A stretch of DNA of 64,000 bases from DATMRS01 sp035566015 (GTDB lineage: Bacteria; Pseudomonadota; Alphaproteobacteria; Sphingomonadales; Sphingomonadaceae), in contig DATMRS010000006.1 in NCBI GenBank assembly GCA_035566015.1, positions 194,145 to 258,144 on the forward strand. Reading direction: 5' to 3'. The notes beneath the pieces are model-generated. The model was given only the letters and a program-made list of their open reading frames with translations, was not told the DNA's origin and searched no databases. A program made the position numbers and the translations under genes. Shown piece after piece: positions 44,549-52,091 of the stretch (its first letter is position 1; every line of letters starts with the position of its first letter).

Positions 44549-45562
44549 ATGAAGCCGAATACCGCCGCACACACGATGTCCGCTGCCGGAGAAATTTTCT
44601 CACATGACGCGACATCGGCAGACGATGAGAAAATCGCCGCAACGCCAGCAAACGCGCCCGTTCCGGCCTATGCCACGACAGGCGATGTCACGCTCATAAG
44701 CAAATCCAATCATACCTGTCACACCGTTGAGAAAATGCAGGATGCCGAGTTCGTGCATGATCTCCAGCATCTGACGAAGATGCAGCTTCGGCGGAAATAT
44801 CGGGCAGAGGCCAACTCCCATCGGAACATGCTGACCCGGAGCAAACGTCGGGGCAACATCGTGCATCCCGACCTCCGGGAGTTTCGGAACTTCCTTCGGC
44901 TCGTCGGCCCCATGCCTGTCTCCGGTGCCACACTCGACAGGATCGACAACGCCGATACCGAATACGCCCCTGGCAAGGTGCGCTGGGCCGACAAACGGAC
45001 GCAGAACAACAACAAGGGCGACACCCTGACATTCCACGATCAGCGGGCCGGCGAAGTGTTCACGGCCTCCCGTATCGCCAAATTGCAGGGCGTGTCGGCG
45101 TCCGCCGTTCGTCACCGGCGGGCACGGGGCTGGTCTGACGCCCAGATCATTGCAGGCACTCGCTCGTCGCCTCCCCAGACCATTGACAAGCAGTTTCCTT
45201 CGACGCAGTCGTCTCGGGTGGTTCTTCCCAGGGAGCCATCGACCCAAATCGTCCCGATGCGTTCGCGGCCTACCCGAGACATCGAGTTCGAGCGGATGGC
45301 CGAGTATATTGCCCTCTGCCGGGAGCGAGATGGCGAGGAAGCTCTTCCTGCTCCGCACTACGTGTTCAATGAAGACCTCCCCGAAGCATGGCATGTGACG
45401 GAGGAGCAGTGGATGGCGCGCTTTGAACGACTGTGGCCTGAGTATCGTCCGCACATCATATTTGAACGCGCCGATCCCTACCACCAACGGGCGATCGAGC
45501 TGATCGACCCCGAATATGTCAGGCGCGAGCGCGCTAAGATCGCGCAGCGGGAGGCGTTGTAG
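44549..45562 (+). CDS. HNH-like DNA-binding protein
   Basis: A 337-residue protein, leftmost gene of the island. Residues 105-160 (RNFLRLVGPMPVSGATLDRIDNADTEYAPGKVRWADKRTQNNNKGD) match the second half of the phage-type HNH/AP2-like fold, whose usual form is DRIDNDG-YEPGNCRWAT--EQ-NN. A following segment, FTASRIAKLQGVSASAVRHRRARGWSDAQIIAGT, is a helix-turn-helix of the kind found at the end of such proteins. A complete HNH triad is not visible, so it may bind without cutting. The C-terminal 120 residues are unfamiliar. It starts after a strong GAGGAGG site. Role unknown; control or homing is possible. Confidence 0.65.
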   Translation: MKPNTAAHTMSAAGEIFSHDATSADDEKIAATPANAPVPAYATTGDVTLISKSNHTCHTVEKMQDAEFVHDLQHLTKMQLRRKYRAEANSHRNMLTRSKRRGNIVHPDLREFRNFLRLVGPMPVSGATLDRIDNADTEYAPGKVRWADKRTQNNNKGDTLTFHDQRAGEVFTASRIAKLQGVSASAVRHRRARGWSDAQIIAGTRSSPPQTIDKQFPSTQSSRVVLPREPSTQIVPMRSRPTRDIEFERMAEYIALCRERDGEEALPAPHYVFNEDLPEAWHVTEEQWMARFERLWPEYRPHIIFERADPYHQRAIELIDPEYVRRERAKIAQREAL

Positions 45563-45587
45563 GCGCTGCTCTGGTCTCTCTCATGGT

Positions 45588-45605
45588 TTGTGCAATTAAT
45601 TGCAA
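45588..45605 (+). repeat. 18-bp palindromic repeat, copy 1
   Basis: TTGTGCAATTAATTGCAA, containing the perfect palindrome TGCAATTAATTGCA. It lies just after the HNH-like gene and before the 183-residue protein gene. The same 18 bases recur at 48113 (same direction) and 56883 (opposite direction). Confidence 0.8.
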
Positions 45606-45780
45606 TCCATCTTTCGTTAGGATCGGGGTGATATGTCTCGACCTCGTTGGTGGGGCACGGGACTGCCGGGCCGACCAAGCTCAGTGCAGACACCCATGCG
45701 CTGCCACAGTCCGATCATCCCTTGCCCGGCTGCGTCTTTCCCATAGGCATCTGGTCCCAACAACTACGAAAGTTTCACAG

Positions 45781-46332
45781 ATGGAAGGGATCAAGAAAGC
45801 AGCGGTGGAGGTGCCGCAGGACCTGATCGACCACAGCAAGTCACGCCTCCTCGAAGCGGCGAGCCTCTTGCGGACAGTCCGGGAGGATAATCCCGACGAA
45901 TTCAGAACGGTCGCCCAGAAGTTGAGGATCGGCCTTCGCAAAGCCCACCATTTGGCACAGATCGACAAGGTGTTCGAGAAGATGACCATTCCGGTCGAAC
46001 GGGCACAGCGCTTGGGCTGGACCAAGCTCTCCATCATCGCGGCTCATCGCAAAACCCATACGATCGACGACCTGATCGACGTGGCGGAGAGTTGCACCGC
46101 GCACGAACTGAAGATGCACATCCGCGACGGCAAGTTCGATCCCGACGGTCGAACAGTCGTGTTGCACTTCGACAAGGAGCAATATGCGTTGCTCGATCAG
46201 GCTCTGCGCGCCAAGGGGGCCGAGCCGCATTCCAGAGGGCTGCTGGGCAAGGAGGAGGCGCTCATGCGGATTGTTACCGAGAGCCTGACGGCCACGCCTC
46301 CAGCATCCGCAGCGAAGAAGGCGAAGGGCTGA
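45781..46332 (+). CDS. Hypothetical island protein, 183 residues
   Basis: I do not recognise a named family. The protein is largely helical; the section LRIGLRKAHHLAQIDKVFEKMTIPVERAQRLGWTKLSIIAAHRKTHTIDDLIDVAESCTAHELKMHIRDGK resembles sequences of unknown function in other mobile-element proteins with a GWTK-sIIA pattern. A basic tail, SAAKKAKG, ends it. The ATG at 45781 is chosen because the frame upstream runs through the 18-bp repeat and has no good start. It is convergent with the PD-(D/E)XK-like gene, with stops 33 bases apart. Confidence 0.6.
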   Translation: MEGIKKAAVEVPQDLIDHSKSRLLEAASLLRTVREDNPDEFRTVAQKLRIGLRKAHHLAQIDKVFEKMTIPVERAQRLGWTKLSIIAAHRKTHTIDDLIDVAESCTAHELKMHIRDGKFDPDGRTVVLHFDKEQYALLDQALRAKGAEPHSRGLLGKEEALMRIVTESLTATPPASAAKKAKG

Positions 46333-46365
46333 CCGGCGAGGCGAAGGTGCTGGTTCAGATAGCGA

Positions 46366-47037
46366 TCAGCGGGCGAGCGAAGATGCCGTGACGCGCACCG
46401 TGTCCGCCAGCGCGGTGACAGGCACCGCCGAGGTCAATCTGCTGATCGTGCTCAGGGCCGCCTGCTTTATGTCCGGCAGATCGCGGGTGGCGACGACATA
46501 GAACGCCCACTGTGTCGGATCACGATGATCGGCGTGATCGGCATAGATGCCATGATGCGCAAATATGTAGATATGGGCTGGACGCCCCACTTGGGCGATC
46601 CACTGGGTTCCATCCTGCCAGTGCCCCGTGCGCGCCGCAACATCGAAGATGGGTCTGCTCGGCTTGCCGGTGGACCATGATTGCATCGCCGCCGATTGCT
46701 TGACCTCCAGCCGGAGGCCATCCGCCCGCTCGAAGTCCCACCCGCTATAATCTGCGCTGCACCAGTTCCATTCCGGCTCCAGGGCAAGCGCGACGATCGC
46801 TTCGGCCACATGCCCTCGCAGAACATTCGTGACCAGCGGCTTGCCGAACGCGACCTGTGATACCCTGGCGATCACGTCGCCGATCCCGAACGCCGGTGCC
46901 CCGGCCTGCTGTGATGTCGTAATGATCCTGCCCCTCCGTCGCCCCGGTATTCCTGTGGGGCGACGGCCAAAGCCGGATGTTGGAAACCCGCTGAGACAAC
47001 GAGCGCATGCGCCTTTACCGGCGAACCGGCTGGACAT
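46366..47037 (-). CDS. PD-(D/E)XK-like hypothetical protein
   Basis: About 223 residues from the ATG at 47037. The conserved part starts near FGIGDVIARVSQVAFGKPLVTNVLRGHVAEAIVALAL. It contains SGWDFERADGLRLEVKQSA, where D...E-x-K is the arrangement of a restriction-nuclease-like core, and WIAQVGRPAHIYIFAHH. Similar proteins of unknown function are common in alphaproteobacterial mobile DNA. The start is uncertain: no ATG, GTG or TTG lies close to the conserved region, and a good GGAGGGGCAGG stretch stands at 46945-46935 followed by ATC ATT. A nuclease role is inference. Confidence 0.62.
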   Translation of the reverse strand: MSSRFAGKGACARCLSGFPTSGFGRRPTGIPGRRRGRIITTSQQAGAPAFGIGDVIARVSQVAFGKPLVTNVLRGHVAEAIVALALEPEWNWCSADYSGWDFERADGLRLEVKQSAAMQSWSTGKPSRPIFDVAARTGHWQDGTQWIAQVGRPAHIYIFAHHGIYADHADHRDPTQWAFYVVATRDLPDIKQAALSTISRLTSAVPVTALADTVRVTASSLAR

Positions 47038-47196
47038 GCGCGCATGCCACCCGGCCTCCGAAATCGGCGACCGAGGTGTCTCAAGAGGGGTTTCCACGCC
47101 CCGCCCTGCGGCTTTCACGCAGAGCGCGACGGTCATAGCGAAGCTCACCGGGGATAGGAAGGTGCCGGGTGAGACTGAAGGACCGCGTAGTATTTA

Positions 47197-47212
47197 AGTA
47201 TTTGAAAATACT
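47197..47212. promoter_or_regulatory. AT-rich palindrome before the DUF488 gene
   Basis: AGTATTTGAAAATACT has seven-base inverted arms around GA, preceded by a further partial copy (AGTATTTA) just upstream. It stands 52 bases before the DUF488 start in a conspicuously AT-rich spot, a plausible operator or promoter region. Confidence 0.4.
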
Positions 47213-47264
47213 GTTTTTATTGGAGTTTTGACCATAGGATCATCTTCATTCTGAAAGGACCAAG

Positions 47265-47810
47265 ATGATTGATGTAATGACTTTGGGGCACTCCAATGCG
47301 AGTTGGGACGAGTTCAGTTACGCCCTTGACCAGTTCGACATCGGCTGCATCATCGACGTGCGATCGTCGCCCCGTTCGCGGTGGCAGCATTTCAATAAGC
47401 CGCAACTGCGGGTCCGACTGAACCGGGTAGGTATCGCCTACGTCCACCTGGGCGATGCTCTGGGCGGAATGCCGGTGAGCGGTCCCACCGACTATGCAAC
47501 GCGACGCGGGACAGCCGCCTTCGCTGCTGCGATCGACAGCGTGCTCGCGATAGCTGCCCGATGCAGGCCCACCTTGCTCTGCTCGGAGCGGGACGTGCTG
47601 CGCTGTCATCGCTTCACGCTGGTCGCCCGGCACCTGCACGGCCTGTCCGATGTTCGGGTCTCGCACATTCGCCACGACGGCACGCTGGAAACGCATGACG
47701 AGGCCGAGGAGCGCCTGCTCGCCCTCCACAAGCTGTCCGACGACCTGCTCACAGATCGCGGCGAGCGACTGGCCGAAGCCTTTGCCCGGCAGGAGCGAAA
47801 ACTGGGCTGA
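47265..47810 (+). CDS. DUF488-family protein
   Basis: A 181-residue DUF488 protein: TLGHSNASWDEFSYAL at the start, DVRSSPRSRWQHFNKPQL, and the hallmark LLCSERDVLRCHRFTLVARHL with the conserved C-E-x-x-x-x-C-H-R. The biochemical role of DUF488 is not established; members are often found beside restriction and repair genes. It is transcribed towards the tyrosine recombinase gene, in a module with a PD-(D/E)XK-like gene on the other strand. An AT-rich palindrome lies upstream. Confidence 0.85.
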   Translation: MIDVMTLGHSNASWDEFSYALDQFDIGCIIDVRSSPRSRWQHFNKPQLRVRLNRVGIAYVHLGDALGGMPVSGPTDYATRRGTAAFAAAIDSVLAIAARCRPTLLCSERDVLRCHRFTLVARHLHGLSDVRVSHIRHDGTLETHDEAEERLLALHKLSDDLLTDRGERLAEAFARQERKLG

Positions 47811-47888
47811 AAGCGGCGATGCTTAAACCCCTCATTTTGGGCCAGTGCATTTGGAGCACCCTGCTGAAATCATGAGAGGAATTGCGAA

Positions 47889-48050
47889 ATGCAAAATCAA
47901 ATAATTGTCGAAATCAAGGCCGACGATCTGTGGGCCGATCGCAGTCGGCGGGCAACGAAGGACAACGCCCCGCACGAGCAAAGTCAGACCGAAAACGGAG
48001 GGTTCCAGACCCCTGTTTTCTGCATAGGCGACCCAGGCTTATCACTTTGA
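47889..48050 (+). CDS. Small protein sharing the recombinase leader
   Basis: A possible 53-residue protein that starts MQNQIIVEIKADDLW and ends FCIGDPGLSL. AGAGGAA stands nine bases before the ATG. Its first ten residues match the start of the downstream tyrosine recombinase (MEKQIIVEIE), and the DNA is also alike over about 30 bases (CAAATAATTGT, GAAAT), so it looks like a duplicated or replaced 5' gene end. Whether it is expressed is unknown. Confidence 0.45.
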   Translation: MQNQIIVEIKADDLWADRSRRATKDNAPHEQSQTENGGFQTPVFCIGDPGLSL

Positions 48051-48071
48051 AATCACAGGACGAACCGCGAT

Positions 48072-49064
48072 ATGGAAAAACAAATAATTGTAGAAATTGA
48101 GGGTAGCTCCGTTTGTGCAATTAATTGCAAATCGAGTAGCCTGCCGGATCAGCAACCCCACCTCGTAGAGCCGATCTCAGAACCGCTTCACCGCCTGCTA
48201 TCCTCGTCCCTGTCGGCTGGCACCCAGCGCGCCTACGCGGCTGATCTGAAGCATTTCCGGGCATCCGGCAGAGACATTCCCTGTCCACCACACGCCCTAG
48301 CGGAGTATCTGGCCGAGCTGGTTACGACCCATGCCGTCGCCACGATCCAGCGGCGGCTCGCCGCGATTGCGAAGGCGCACCGCGCCCTCGGACATGACGA
48401 TCCCTGCCGGGCCGAGATCGTGCAAGCGACGATGAGCGGGATCAGGCGGACCAAGGGCATGGCTCAACGAGAGGCGCAGGCGTTGCAGCGCGACAGCCTG
48501 TTCGCGGTGCTGGAGCGCATGGGCGAGCGTCCAATCGACATCAGGGACCGGGCCTTATTGTTGATCGGCTTCGCTGGGGCATTCCGCCGCTCCGAACTGG
48601 TCGGGTTCGACTATCGCGATGTCGAGCAAGTTGGCCGGGGCATCGTGCTGCATCTGCGCCGGTCCAAGACCGACCAGACCGGGCAAGGTCGCAAGATCGC
48701 CATCCCGCATGGACGCACGCGATGGTGTCCCGTCCGTCATCTGGCCGATTGGATCGCTCACGCCGAGATCGAGGAGGGGCCGCTGTTCCGCAGCATCGAC
48801 CGGCACGGGCATATCGCCCAGGATCGGCTCTCCGGGGATGCCGTCGCCACCATCGTCAAACGGCGCGTGGAGGCGGCGGGCTTCGATCCCACGACCTTCT
48901 CCGGTCACTCCCTCCGGGCCGGGCTGGCTACCAGCGCCGCTATGGCCGGAGCCTCGTCGTGGAAAATCCGCCAGCAGACGGGCCACAGGAGCGACGCCAT
49001 GCTCGCCCGCTACATTCGGGACGGCGACATGTTCACCGACAACGCGGCGGGCGCGGTTCTGTGA
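48072..49064 (+). CDS. Tyrosine recombinase/integrase
   Basis: A 330-residue site-specific recombinase. The N-terminal SAM-like core-binding domain (RLLSSSLSAGTQRAYAADLKHFRASG) is followed by the catalytic domain with all expected residues: Arg in AGAFRRSELVGF near 171, Lys in RRSKTDQTGQGR, His-x-x-Arg in SGHSLRAG near 278-281, His in QTGHRSDAM and the nucleophile Tyr in LARYIRDGD near 314. Uniquely, codons 15-20 (coding about VCAINC) contain the 18-bp repeat also seen at 45588 and 56883. It precedes the ars operon. It may move modules within or into the island rather than the island itself. Confidence 0.92.
   Translation: MEKQIIVEIEGSSVCAINCKSSSLPDQQPHLVEPISEPLHRLLSSSLSAGTQRAYAADLKHFRASGRDIPCPPHALAEYLAELVTTHAVATIQRRLAAIAKAHRALGHDDPCRAEIVQATMSGIRRTKGMAQREAQALQRDSLFAVLERMGERPIDIRDRALLLIGFAGAFRRSELVGFDYRDVEQVGRGIVLHLRRSKTDQTGQGRKIAIPHGRTRWCPVRHLADWIAHAEIEEGPLFRSIDRHGHIAQDRLSGDAVATIVKRRVEAAGFDPTTFSGHSLRAGLATSAAMAGASSWKIRQQTGHRSDAMLARYIRDGDMFTDNAAGAVL
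48113..48130 (+). repeat. 18-bp palindromic repeat, copy 2
   Basis: TTGTGCAATTAATTGCAA inside the 5' coding end of the tyrosine recombinase gene, in the same direction as copy 1. A coding position for a 14-bp perfect palindrome shared with two intergenic sites suggests a recombination or regulatory site. Confidence 0.8.
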
Positions 49065-49134
49065 TTACCGGCGCTTCTATCGGTTATTCACGATGCTTAT
49101 TGACCTCGACCATTCCATCGCATAATCCCGATGC

Positions 49135-49464
49135 ATGAGAACCGATGATGCTCTCGTCGCCTTGGCAGCCCTGGCGCACCCCACACGCCTCGCGGCATTT
49201 CGCCTCCTCGTTCAACATGAGCCGGGCGGCCTATCAACCGGACAACTGGCTGAAAATTTCGGCCTGACCCAAAGCACCTTTTCCACGCATTTGGCGGTGT
49301 TGGTGAAAGCGGGTCTCATCATGTCGGAGAAGCGCGGGCGGCAGATGATCCAACGCGCGAACATCAGCGCCCTGCGCGACCTGATGCTCTTTCTGGCCAA
49401 AGACTGCTGCCAAGGCCGCGCCGAGCTTTGCGAACCGCTGTTGGCTGAACTGACCTGCTGTTGA
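49135..49464 (+). CDS. arsR: ArsR-family arsenic-responsive repressor
   Basis: A 109-residue winged-helix repressor (ALAALAHPTRLAAFRLLVQHEPGGLSTGQLAENFGLTQSTFSTHLAVLVKAGLI). It ends in KDCCQGRAELCEPLLAELTCC, whose Cys pairs are likely As(III) ligands, as in the C-terminal-site ArsR types. It should repress the arsRC-acr3-arsH operon until arsenite binds. No ribosome-binding site precedes the ATG; TTGACC (49100) and CATAAT (49121) with a short 15-base spacer would place the transcript start at or beside the start codon, so the message may be leaderless. Confidence 0.9.
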   Translation: MRTDDALVALAALAHPTRLAAFRLLVQHEPGGLSTGQLAENFGLTQSTFSTHLAVLVKAGLIMSEKRGRQMIQRANISALRDLMLFLAKDCCQGRAELCEPLLAELTCC

Positions 49465-49474
49465 AGGATGCTGC

Positions 49475-49888
49475 GTGACCGACATTGTCATATACCACAA
49501 CCCGGAGTGCGGCACCTCACGTAACGTGCTGGGCCTGATCCGCAATGCGGGGATTGAGCCGCATGTCATCGAATATCTCAAAACACCGCCAATCCGCGAA
49601 CTGCTCGTCCAACTCATCGAACGCGCCGGGATTACGCCGCGCGACCTGCTGCGTGAGAAAGGCACGCCCTATGGCGAACTCGGCTTGGGCGATGAAAGCC
49701 TGAGCGATGCCACGTTGCTTGACGCGATGATGGCGCATCCGATCCTTATCAACCGACCGCTGGTCGTCTCGCCGCTCGGCGTTAGGCTGTGTCGTCCTTC
49801 GGAAACCGTGCTCGACCTGCTGCCTTCGCCGCAACACGGTGCGTTCGCCAAGGAAGATGGCGAGCGGGTCGTGGACGAACACGGTTAA
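49475..49888 (+). CDS. arsC: Arsenate reductase (glutaredoxin-linked)
   Basis: A 137-residue ArsC of the thioredoxin-fold, glutaredoxin-dependent type. The catalytic Cys is in IYHNPECGTSRNVL at residues 6-19; the substrate-binding Arg residues are in REKGTPYGELG-like and HPILINRPLVVSPLGVRLCRP. It reduces arsenate to arsenite for export. It starts with GTG at 49475, with GAAGGA eight bases upstream, ten bases after the arsR stop, and is second in the ars operon. Confidence 0.93.
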   Translation: MTDIVIYHNPECGTSRNVLGLIRNAGIEPHVIEYLKTPPIRELLVQLIERAGITPRDLLREKGTPYGELGLGDESLSDATLLDAMMAHPILINRPLVVSPLGVRLCRPSETVLDLLPSPQHGAFAKEDGERVVDEHG

Positions 49889-49907
49889 CGGGTCGCCTGA
49901 GGCAGCT

Positions 49908-50984
49908 ATGTCAACGGCTCCCCTTGCGGCCTCGGTGCCGCCTCGTCCGGGCATTTCCTTCTTCGAGCGGTATCTGAGCCTCTGGGTGACGCTCTGCATC
50001 GTCGTGGGTATCGCGCTCGGCCATGCGCTGCCCGGCGTGTTCGGTGTGATCGCATCGGCAGAGGTCGCCAACGTCAATCTCGTCGTCGCGGTGCTGATCT
50101 GGCTGATGATCGTGCCGATGCTGCTCAAGATCGACTTCGGCGCATTAGGGTCTGTCCGCCAGCACTGGAAAGGGGTCGGCGTCACCCTGTTCATCAACTG
50201 GGCCGTCAAACCCTTTTCGATGGCGCTGCTTGGCACATTTTTCTTGGGCTATCTGTTCGCGCCGCTGCTGCCGGAAGGACAGGCATCCTCCTATATCGCT
50301 GGGCTGATCCTGCTCGCCGCCGCACCTTGCACGGCGATGGTGTTCGTCTGGTCGAACCTGTGCGACGGCGAACCCAATTTCACACTGAGCCAGGTGGCGC
50401 TCAATGATCTCATCATGGTGTTCGCCTTCGCACCGCTGGTCGGCGTGCTGCTCGGCGTCGCCTCGATCACTGTGCCTTGGGATACGCTGGCGCTGTCGGT
50501 CGGCCTCTATATCGTCGTGCCGGTCGTCGTCGCGCAATTCCTCCGGCGAACTGTGCTGGCCTCTGGTGGGCAGGCCGCGCTTGACAGGTTGCTCGCCGGG
50601 CTTGGTCCGGTGTCCCTCACCGCACTACTGGCCACGCTGGTGTTGCTGTTCGGCTTTCAGGGCAAGGCGATCCTTGCACAGCCTCTGGTGATCGCGCTCA
50701 TCGCGGTGCCGATATTGGTACAGGTCTATTTCAACGCCGGGCTGGCCTACTGGCTGAGCCGTAAATTTGGTGTCGCATGGTGCGTAGCGGCGCCCTCGGC
50801 GCTGATCGGCGCTTCCAATTTCTTCGAGCTGGCGGTGGCCGCCGCGATCAGCTTGTTCGGTATCACATCCGGCGCTGCGCTCGCTACCGTGGTCGGCGTG
50901 CTGGTCGAGGTGCCGGTGATGCTATCGGTGGTGGCCATCGTGAAGCGCACGCGCGGCTGGTATGAAAAGGGAACGACTGCTTGA
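49908..50984 (+). CDS. Arsenite efflux transporter, ACR3 family
   Basis: A 358-residue membrane transporter with ten hydrophobic segments. It opens ISFFERYLSLWVTLCIVVGIALGHALPG, the ACR3 start. The conserved thiolate Cys is in LLAAAPCTAMVFVWS near residue 135, and GASNFFELAVAAAISLFG is the second family motif. It expels arsenite using the proton gradient. The ATG at 49908 has GAGG seven bases upstream; the longer frame would overlap arsC. The gene overlaps arsH by four bases. Confidence 0.94.
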   Translation: MSTAPLAASVPPRPGISFFERYLSLWVTLCIVVGIALGHALPGVFGVIASAEVANVNLVVAVLIWLMIVPMLLKIDFGALGSVRQHWKGVGVTLFINWAVKPFSMALLGTFFLGYLFAPLLPEGQASSYIAGLILLAAAPCTAMVFVWSNLCDGEPNFTLSQVALNDLIMVFAFAPLVGVLLGVASITVPWDTLALSVGLYIVVPVVVAQFLRRTVLASGGQAALDRLLAGLGPVSLTALLATLVLLFGFQGKAILAQPLVIALIAVPILVQVYFNAGLAYWLSRKFGVAWCVAAPSALIGASNFFELAVAAAISLFGITSGAALATVVGVLVEVPVMLSVVAIVKRTRGWYEKGTTA

Positions 50985-51727
50985 CCCGTATCCGAAATCT
51001 TCCCGACCTGAACTATCTGCCCGCGCTCGATCCTCGCTATGTGCATGAGTGCCCTGCATCGGGGCTTGGTGCAGAGGATCCGCCGCCGCGCATCCTTCTG
51101 CTCTACGGGTCGTTGCGCGAACGCTCCTTTTCGCGTCTGGCAGTCGAAGAAGCGGCGCGCCTGCTGCAACTATTCGGCGCGGAAACCCGCATCTTCGATC
51201 CGTCCGATCTGCCCTTGCCCGATCAGGTGAAGGGGGACGATCACCCCGCGGTCCACGAATTGCGCGAACACGCTTTCTGGTCCGAAGGTATGGTCTGGTG
51301 CAGCCCGGAACGACATGGCCAGATCACCGGCATCATGAAGGCACAGATCGACCACCTTCCGCTGGAGATGAAGGGAATGCGACCGACGCAAGGCCGCACG
51401 CTTGCGGTCATGCAGGTATCGGGCGGCTCGCAATCGTTCAACGCGGTCAACACGCTACGCCTGCTCGGTCGCTGGATGCGGATGTTCACCATCCCCAACC
51501 AGTCGAGCGTGGCGATGGCCTACAAGGAGTTCGACGAAGCCGGGCGCATGAAGCCGTCCAGCTATTATGACCGCATTATTGACGTGATGGAGGAGCTTGT
51601 GCGGTTCACGGTGCTGCTGCGGCCCCATGCCGCGCAGCTTGTGGATCGCTATTCCGAACGCAAGGCGGCGGGCGTGACGGTCGATCCTGCCAACGATCTG
51701 TCAGCGATCGCTATTCGCAAAGCCTAG
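50981..51727 (+). CDS. arsH: ArsH, NADPH-dependent organoarsenical oxidase/FMN reductase
   Basis: A 248-residue flavoprotein. The FMN-phosphate loop is LLYGSLRERSFSRLAVEEAARLL, and WCSPERHGQITGIMKAQIDHLPLEM and VSGGSQSFNAVNTLRLLGRWMRMFTIPNQSS are ArsH signatures. ArsH oxidises trivalent methylated or aromatic arsenicals to less toxic forms. The start is TTG at 50981, overlapping the acr3 stop (TTGA), so translation is coupled. It is the last ars gene. Confidence 0.94.
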   Translation: MTRIRNLPDLNYLPALDPRYVHECPASGLGAEDPPPRILLLYGSLRERSFSRLAVEEAARLLQLFGAETRIFDPSDLPLPDQVKGDDHPAVHELREHAFWSEGMVWCSPERHGQITGIMKAQIDHLPLEMKGMRPTQGRTLAVMQVSGGSQSFNAVNTLRLLGRWMRMFTIPNQSSVAMAYKEFDEAGRMKPSSYYDRIIDVMEELVRFTVLLRPHAAQLVDRYSERKAAGVTVDPANDLSAIAIRKA

Positions 51728-51732
51728 CGCGC

Positions 51733-51752
51733 CGCACTGCCGAGACAGTGCG
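51733..51752. terminator. Hairpin after arsH
   Basis: CGCACTG, loop CCGAGA, CAGTGCG follows the arsH stop by six bases, and CTATATAG comes directly after. It may end the ars transcript, but it lacks a T-run. Confidence 0.45.
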
Positions 51753-51774
51753 CTATATAGCGAGCATCCAACGC

Positions 51775-51792
51775 TTGCGTCTTGTAACGCAA
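51775..51792. promoter_or_regulatory. Candidate HigA operator
   Basis: TTGCGT, six-base centre, ACGCAA: a perfect 6-6-6 inverted repeat ending 16 bases before the higB start. HigA antitoxins usually bind inverted repeats at their own promoter, so this is a good operator candidate. The AT-rich CTATATAG upstream may be part of the promoter. Confidence 0.5.
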
Positions 51793-51808
51793 CGCGATAC
51801 AGCGCATC

Positions 51809-52087
51809 ATGATAATCGGATTTCGGCACAAGGGACTTGAAGCCTTCTTTCGCACCGGCACGACTAAGGGTGTCCAGGTTGCCCATGTGAAGAAGCTCCG
51901 CAACATCCTCGGCCTGCTCGATGTCGCGGCAGGACCGGATGACATGAACCTGCCGTCCTTCAAGTTGCACCCGCTGAAGGGCGACCTGAAAGGCCATTGG
52001 TCAGTATGGGTCAACGGCAACTGGCGTGTCACCTTCTGCTTTGTCGGCACCGACGCCGAGCTGGTCGATTATCAGGATTACCATTGA
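51809..52087 (+). CDS. higB: HigB toxin (RelE/ParE superfamily)
   Basis: A 92-residue toxin: IGFRHKGLEAFFRTGTTKGVQVAHVKKLRNILGLLDVA, then SFKLHPLKGDLKGHWSVWVNGNWRVTFCF and VDYQDYH. This is the HigB/GraT pattern; the family cuts mRNA on the ribosome. The gene precedes its antitoxin, the inverted order typical of hig systems, with four bases between. It likely stabilises the island. Confidence 0.92.
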   Translation: MIIGFRHKGLEAFFRTGTTKGVQVAHVKKLRNILGLLDVAAGPDDMNLPSFKLHPLKGDLKGHWSVWVNGNWRVTFCFVGTDAELVDYQDYH

Positions 52088-52091
52088 GGCG

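Noticed and set aside
45583..45780. Upstream extension of the 183-residue protein starting MVCAINC
   Set aside because: It would translate the 18-bp repeat and a Cys/Arg-rich stretch; no ribosome site precedes it, while 45781 begins a plausible protein.
46829..47197. Plus-strand frame of 122 codons beside the DUF488 gene
   Set aside because: It is antisense to the PD-(D/E)XK-like gene, with no ribosome site and no recognisable domain.
47880..48130. A CRISPR-like array from the repeated CAAATAATTG segments
   Set aside because: Only two imperfect copies exist and both are in coding context with start codons; there are no regular spacers or cas genes.
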